Source: Lacrimispora indolis DSM 755
Lineage (GTDB): Bacteria > Bacillota > Clostridia > Lachnospirales > Lachnospiraceae
Reading direction: 5' to 3'
Assembly: GCF_000526995.1 (NCBI RefSeq)
Contig: NZ_AZUI01000001.1
Location: 2,604,001 to 2,668,000 of the forward strand
DNA length: 64,000 bases
The notes under the pieces are model-generated. The model was not told where the DNA came from. It worked only from the letters and a program-made list of their open reading frames with translations, and made no database searches. The position numbers and the translations under genes were made by a program. Of this stretch, positions 61,229-64,000 are shown one piece after another; within the stretch, counting starts at the first letter, position 1, and the number at the start of each line of letters is the position of its first letter.

Positions 61229-62365
61229 ATGAAAAAAGCAGCAGCATTTATTTTGGCGGCATTGGTGGCGGTGGCAGGAACTGCATGTTCCCAGGTAAAA
61301 CCGGCAGACACCACAACGGCAGCGGCAAAAGTAGAGACAACAGCAGAGACAACTTCAGCAGAGACTGCAAAAGAAACGGAAGCTCTTAAGGAAGGCGCCC
61401 ATATTTATGTTCTTACCGTTCCTGAGGATCACGGCTGGACCGGTTCGGTGGCTACTTTTGCCAAAGAGAAAATCGAAGAGGTAAATGGGAAAGGCACCTA
61501 CACAGCTGAGCTGATCACCTCTGCCAATGCGGCGGAACAGATCCGCAACATTGAGGATATCGTTTCCAAGGGAGAAAAAAATATTGCAATGGTCATCCAG
61601 CCCATCGACGATACGGTGCAGTCCGCCATTCAGGGCGTGATTGACGCAGGAATCCCTTATGTGGCCTTTGACCGGATCATTGACGGCGTGGCTGCTAAGG
61701 CTGTATCCAATGTAAAAGGCGACAATTCCGGTATTGGAGCAGGTGCAGCGGCATATTTCGTTTCCCTGGGACTTACACCGGGAGAAGCCATTTATGTGTA
61801 TGAAGGCGACACCTCTTCCGTGACCACCTTAAGAGATGAAGGCTTTACTAAATATCTGACAGGGGAACTGGAATTCGGCGGAGAGACCATTGCAGACGAT
61901 AAGAAATGGACACAGGATGATTTAAAATCCATTACATTTTCCGGCGCCATGAACTGGAGCCGTTCAGACACGAAAACCTCCTTTGAATCTCTTTTGGGAG
62001 ACAGCAAAAACGCTGAGATCAAATGGTTCTATGCAGAGGATGACGAGCTGGCTATGGGAATCTTAGAGGCACTTTCCGGGGGCGGAATTGATGAGGCTAC
62101 CAAGGAAACCTTCCTTTCCGGCAAACCGGTCATTACCGGCTGCGGAGGCCTTGACGAACTGTATGAAGTGCTTCGGGGAAAATCCTATCAGGATATCGCT
62201 TCAAAATGCGGCGGCATCATGTCCGTTACTTACAGCCCGTCCATGATCCAGACAGCCATTGAAGACATGGTAGATTATCTGGACGGAAAGCAGGTCACCC
62301 AGGATCACGTGATCGCCTGTGAAAACGTAACATCAGATAATGTAACTGAGTACCCATCCTTTTAG
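61229..62365 (+). CDS. Ribose/galactose-type sugar-binding lipoprotein
   Basis: 378 aa, periplasmic-binding protein family 2 (RbsB/MglB/XylF-like). The lipoprotein signal ends AGTACSQ, followed by a Thr/Ala-rich linker (TTAAAKVETTAETTSAETAK). The mature part has typical NIAMVIQPIDDTVQSAIQGV and GIPYVAFDRIIDG segments. AAAGGAGGAA before the ATG. First gene of the importer part, separated from the ATPase gene by a strong hairpin that would keep this protein in excess. Confidence 0.92.
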   Translation: MKKAAAFILAALVAVAGTACSQVKPADTTTAAAKVETTAETTSAETAKETEALKEGAHIYVLTVPEDHGWTGSVATFAKEKIEEVNGKGTYTAELITSANAAEQIRNIEDIVSKGEKNIAMVIQPIDDTVQSAIQGVIDAGIPYVAFDRIIDGVAAKAVSNVKGDNSGIGAGAAAYFVSLGLTPGEAIYVYEGDTSSVTTLRDEGFTKYLTGELEFGGETIADDKKWTQDDLKSITFSGAMNWSRSDTKTSFESLLGDSKNAEIKWFYAEDDELAMGILEALSGGGIDEATKETFLSGKPVITGCGGLDELYEVLRGKSYQDIASKCGGIMSVTYSPSMIQTAIEDMVDYLDGKQVTQDHVIACENVTSDNVTEYPSF

Positions 62366-62384
62366 AATTAATGGTCTGAGGGGC

Positions 62385-62425
62385 AAAAGGGGCCGTTCAT
62401 CGCTTAAGGAACGGCCCCTTTTATA
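62385..62425 (+). terminator. Partial terminator between binding protein and ATPase genes
   Basis: A perfect 14-bp stem AAAAGGGGCCGTTC/GAACGGCCCCTTTT with a 10-base loop, followed by ATAAAA. Read-through must occur for the ATPase and permease genes to be expressed from the same promoter, or they have another promoter. Confidence 0.75.
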
Positions 62426-62442
62426 AAACCGGAGGTTGAGAT

Positions 62443-63942
62443 ATGAGCTTATTGGAAATGAATGGGATCTGTAAAACATTTAACGGAATCCAGGTATTAA
62501 AAGGAGTCCGCTTAAAGGTGGAACAGGGGGAGGTCCATGCGCTGTTGGGAGAAAACGGGGCAGGGAAATCCACCCTGATGAATGTGCTGACAGGGGTGTT
62601 TCCCAAAGACAGCGGAACCATTGCATTTGACGGAAAAGAGATCCATACCATCACCATCAGACAGTCGGAGGAACTGGGAATTGCCTTTGTCCATCAGGAA
62701 TTGAATTTATTTAATGATTTAAAAGTATATGAAAATATTTTTCTTGGAAAAGAGTACAAGAACAGGCTGGGAAAGCTGAACAAACAGAAGATGATGGAGG
62801 AAACAAAAGAGCTGTTTCATGAACTGGGAGTTGACATAAATCCCGGAGAACTGGTGGCTGATTTAAAGACCAGTCAGAAACAAATGCTGGAGATCGCGAA
62901 GGCTTTGTTCTTCAATGCCAAGCTGCTGATTTTAGACGAACCTACCACATCTTTAAACAATGAAGAAGTAAAGCATTTGTTCACCATTGTCAATCACTTG
63001 AAAAAGGCGGGAACTTCTTTTATTTTTATTTCCCATAAGATGCCTGAGATCTTTGAACTGGCTGACCGGTATACTGTATTCCGAAACGGGGAGTTCATAG
63101 GAGAAGGAGCCATAGGGGATACGACTCCGGAAGCGGTGACCGGACTGATGGTAGGAGAGACTTATTCTGCCGGGGAAGTCTATGAGAAGCGAAACCCTGG
63201 AGAAGTGGTGCTGGAGCTTAATGAGTTCTCAGGGCCAGGATTTGAACAGGTGTCTTTGCAGATCAAAAAAGGCCAGATCATCGGGCTGACCGGACTCCAG
63301 GGCTCCGGAAGCAGTGAGTTGATGCAGTGCATGTTCGGAGTCACAAGGTCTGTATCAGGGGAGATGAGGATCAGAGGCAAACGGGTGCCTTCCCATTCTA
63401 TCCACAAAGCCATGAAGTCTAAAATTGCCATGCTGGCTTCCAACAGGAAAGAAAATTCCGTCATTCCTGATATGAACCTGCTGGAAAACATGTATCTGGC
63501 GGAACACACCTTGTCAGCGGCCAGGCCTCACATACGAAAACAGAGGGAAGAAGAGCGGTTTGAAAAGTATAAGGCCCTGTTAAATATCAAGGCCGGAAGC
63601 AGCCGGAATTCTATCATATCCTTAAGCGGGGGAAACCAGCAGAAGGTGTTTATTGCCAGGTGGCTGAATACTGATGCTGATATTCTGCTGTTTGATAATC
63701 CTACCCAGGGAATCGATGTGGGGGCCAAGGCAGAGATTTACAGGCTGATACTGGAAATGGCAAAAGAGGGAAAGACGATTCTCATCAATACCCTGGAAAT
63801 ACCGGAGATCCAGAAGGTAGCTGATTGCTGCGCAGTTTTTTATAACGGCAGGATCATCAAAATTCTGGAACACGAGGAAATCAATGAGACAACGGTCATG
63901 CTGTATTCCACAAATGCCGTGAACCAGGAAATAGGAGGATGA
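62443..63942 (+). CDS. Sugar ABC ATPase, MglA/RbsA type (two ATPase domains)
   Basis: 499 aa. The N-terminal ATPase domain has Walker A GENGAGKST and Walker [13 protein letters not shown], with H-loop FISHKMPEI. In the C-terminal domain the Walker A region reads LQGSGSSELM, degenerate as is normal for RbsA/MglA; its signature is LSGGNQQKV and Walker B ILLFDNPTQGIDVG. It powers import of the sugar bound by the lipoprotein. A GGAGG site precedes the ATG. Confidence 0.95.
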   Translation: MSLLEMNGICKTFNGIQVLKGVRLKVEQGEVHALLGENGAGKSTLMNVLTGVFPKDSGTIAFDGKEIHTITIRQSEELGIAFVHQELNLFNDLKVYENIFLGKEYKNRLGKLNKQKMMEETKELFHELGVDINPGELVADLKTSQKQMLEIAKALFFNAKLLILDEPTTSLNNEEVKHLFTIVNHLKKAGTSFIFISHKMPEIFELADRYTVFRNGEFIGEGAIGDTTPEAVTGLMVGETYSAGEVYEKRNPGEVVLELNEFSGPGFEQVSLQIKKGQIIGLTGLQGSGSSELMQCMFGVTRSVSGEMRIRGKRVPSHSIHKAMKSKIAMLASNRKENSVIPDMNLLENMYLAEHTLSAARPHIRKQREEERFEKYKALLNIKAGSSRNSIISLSGGNQQKVFIARWLNTDADILLFDNPTQGIDVGAKAEIYRLILEMAKEGKTILINTLEIPEIQKVADCCAVFYNGRIIKILEHEEINETTVMLYSTNAVNQEIGG

Positions 63943-63946
63943 AGAG

Positions 63947-64000
63947 ATGAAGGCAGGAGAAAAGAAAAGCGGAATGTCCCTGGGCGTTGTATCCAGATGG
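63947..64000 (+). CDS. Sugar ABC permease, N-terminal fragment cut by the window end
   Basis: Starts at ATG 63947, four bases after the ATPase stop, with AGGAGG just upstream. Only 18 codons are inside the window (MKAGEKKSGMSLGVVSRW). Position after an RbsA-type ATPase implies an RbsC/MglC-type permease; the sequence itself is too short to confirm it. Confidence 0.6.
   Translation, partial: MKAGEKKSGMSLGVVSRW

Overview
The window reads as chromosomal DNA of a Gram-positive, anaerobic Clostridia, most like the Lachnospiraceae (Lacrimispora/Lachnoclostridium type). That is an inference from gene content and style: lipoprotein-anchored ABC binding proteins, strong AGGAGG ribosome binding sites, many carbohydrate ABC operons with LacI/AraC regulators, a class B sortase, methylglyoxal synthase and DtxR-type regulation. 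No rRNA, tRNA, CRISPR array or intact prophage was seen. Both strands are densely coded, mostly in short operons closed by clear intrinsic terminators.

Layout. 0.3-5.5 kb: sugar ABC importer plus a GH127 beta-L-arabinofuranosidase. 5.6-8.1 kb: DtxR-type iron regulator with a damaged or unusual start, then a V4R sensor and a PAS-GGDEF diguanylate cyclase. 8.2-10.1 kb: two overlapping D12-class adenine DNA methyltransferases with no nuclease. 10.2-14.1 kb: GNAT acetyltransferase and a TetR/ABC exporter operon with a nested-palindrome operator. 14.2-18.6 kb: spermidine/putrescine operon (XRE-cupin regulator, potABCD). 18.7-28.7 kb: housekeeping genes (lactonase, aroC, rpiB, a beta-hydroxyacid dehydrogenase, lepB, a DUF3810 putative metalloprotease, glgB, mscS, a SIMPL lipoprotein). 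28.9-35.1 kb: maltodextrin regulon (binding protein, two permeases, malQ, LacI regulator). 35.1-44.8 kb: an apparently iron-controlled metal/metallophore transport locus (AraC regulator, five-gene Nik/Opp-type importer, two fused ABC half-transporters). 45.7-48.35 kb: a decayed 2.6-kb integrative islet bounded by a 21-bp perfect direct repeat. 48.4-57.9 kb: HD-domain hydrolase, mgsA, a BTAD regulator, class B sortase, a structured repeat block, glmM, the xpaC-telA pair and leuA. 57.9-64 kb: LacI regulator divergent from a sugar catabolic operon (Gfo/Idh/MocA dehydrogenase, TIM-barrel isomerase, ribose/galactose-type ABC importer cut by the window end).

How it fits together. Most of the DNA serves scavenging of plant or host carbohydrates, each operon under its own local regulator. 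The most coherent under-described set is the 35-44.8 kb locus: three related 16-bp palindromes of DtxR type lie before the AraC gene, before the importer operon and before the fused ABC pair. A DtxR-family regulator with an iron-type metal site (Cys-Arg-Ile-Glu-His) lies in the same window at 5.6 kb. The islet at 45.7-48.35 kb carries an integrase remnant, a cell-wall-binding remnant, and a tiny Cys-rich gene with its own LexA-like box, ribosome binding site and terminator but apparently frameshifted.
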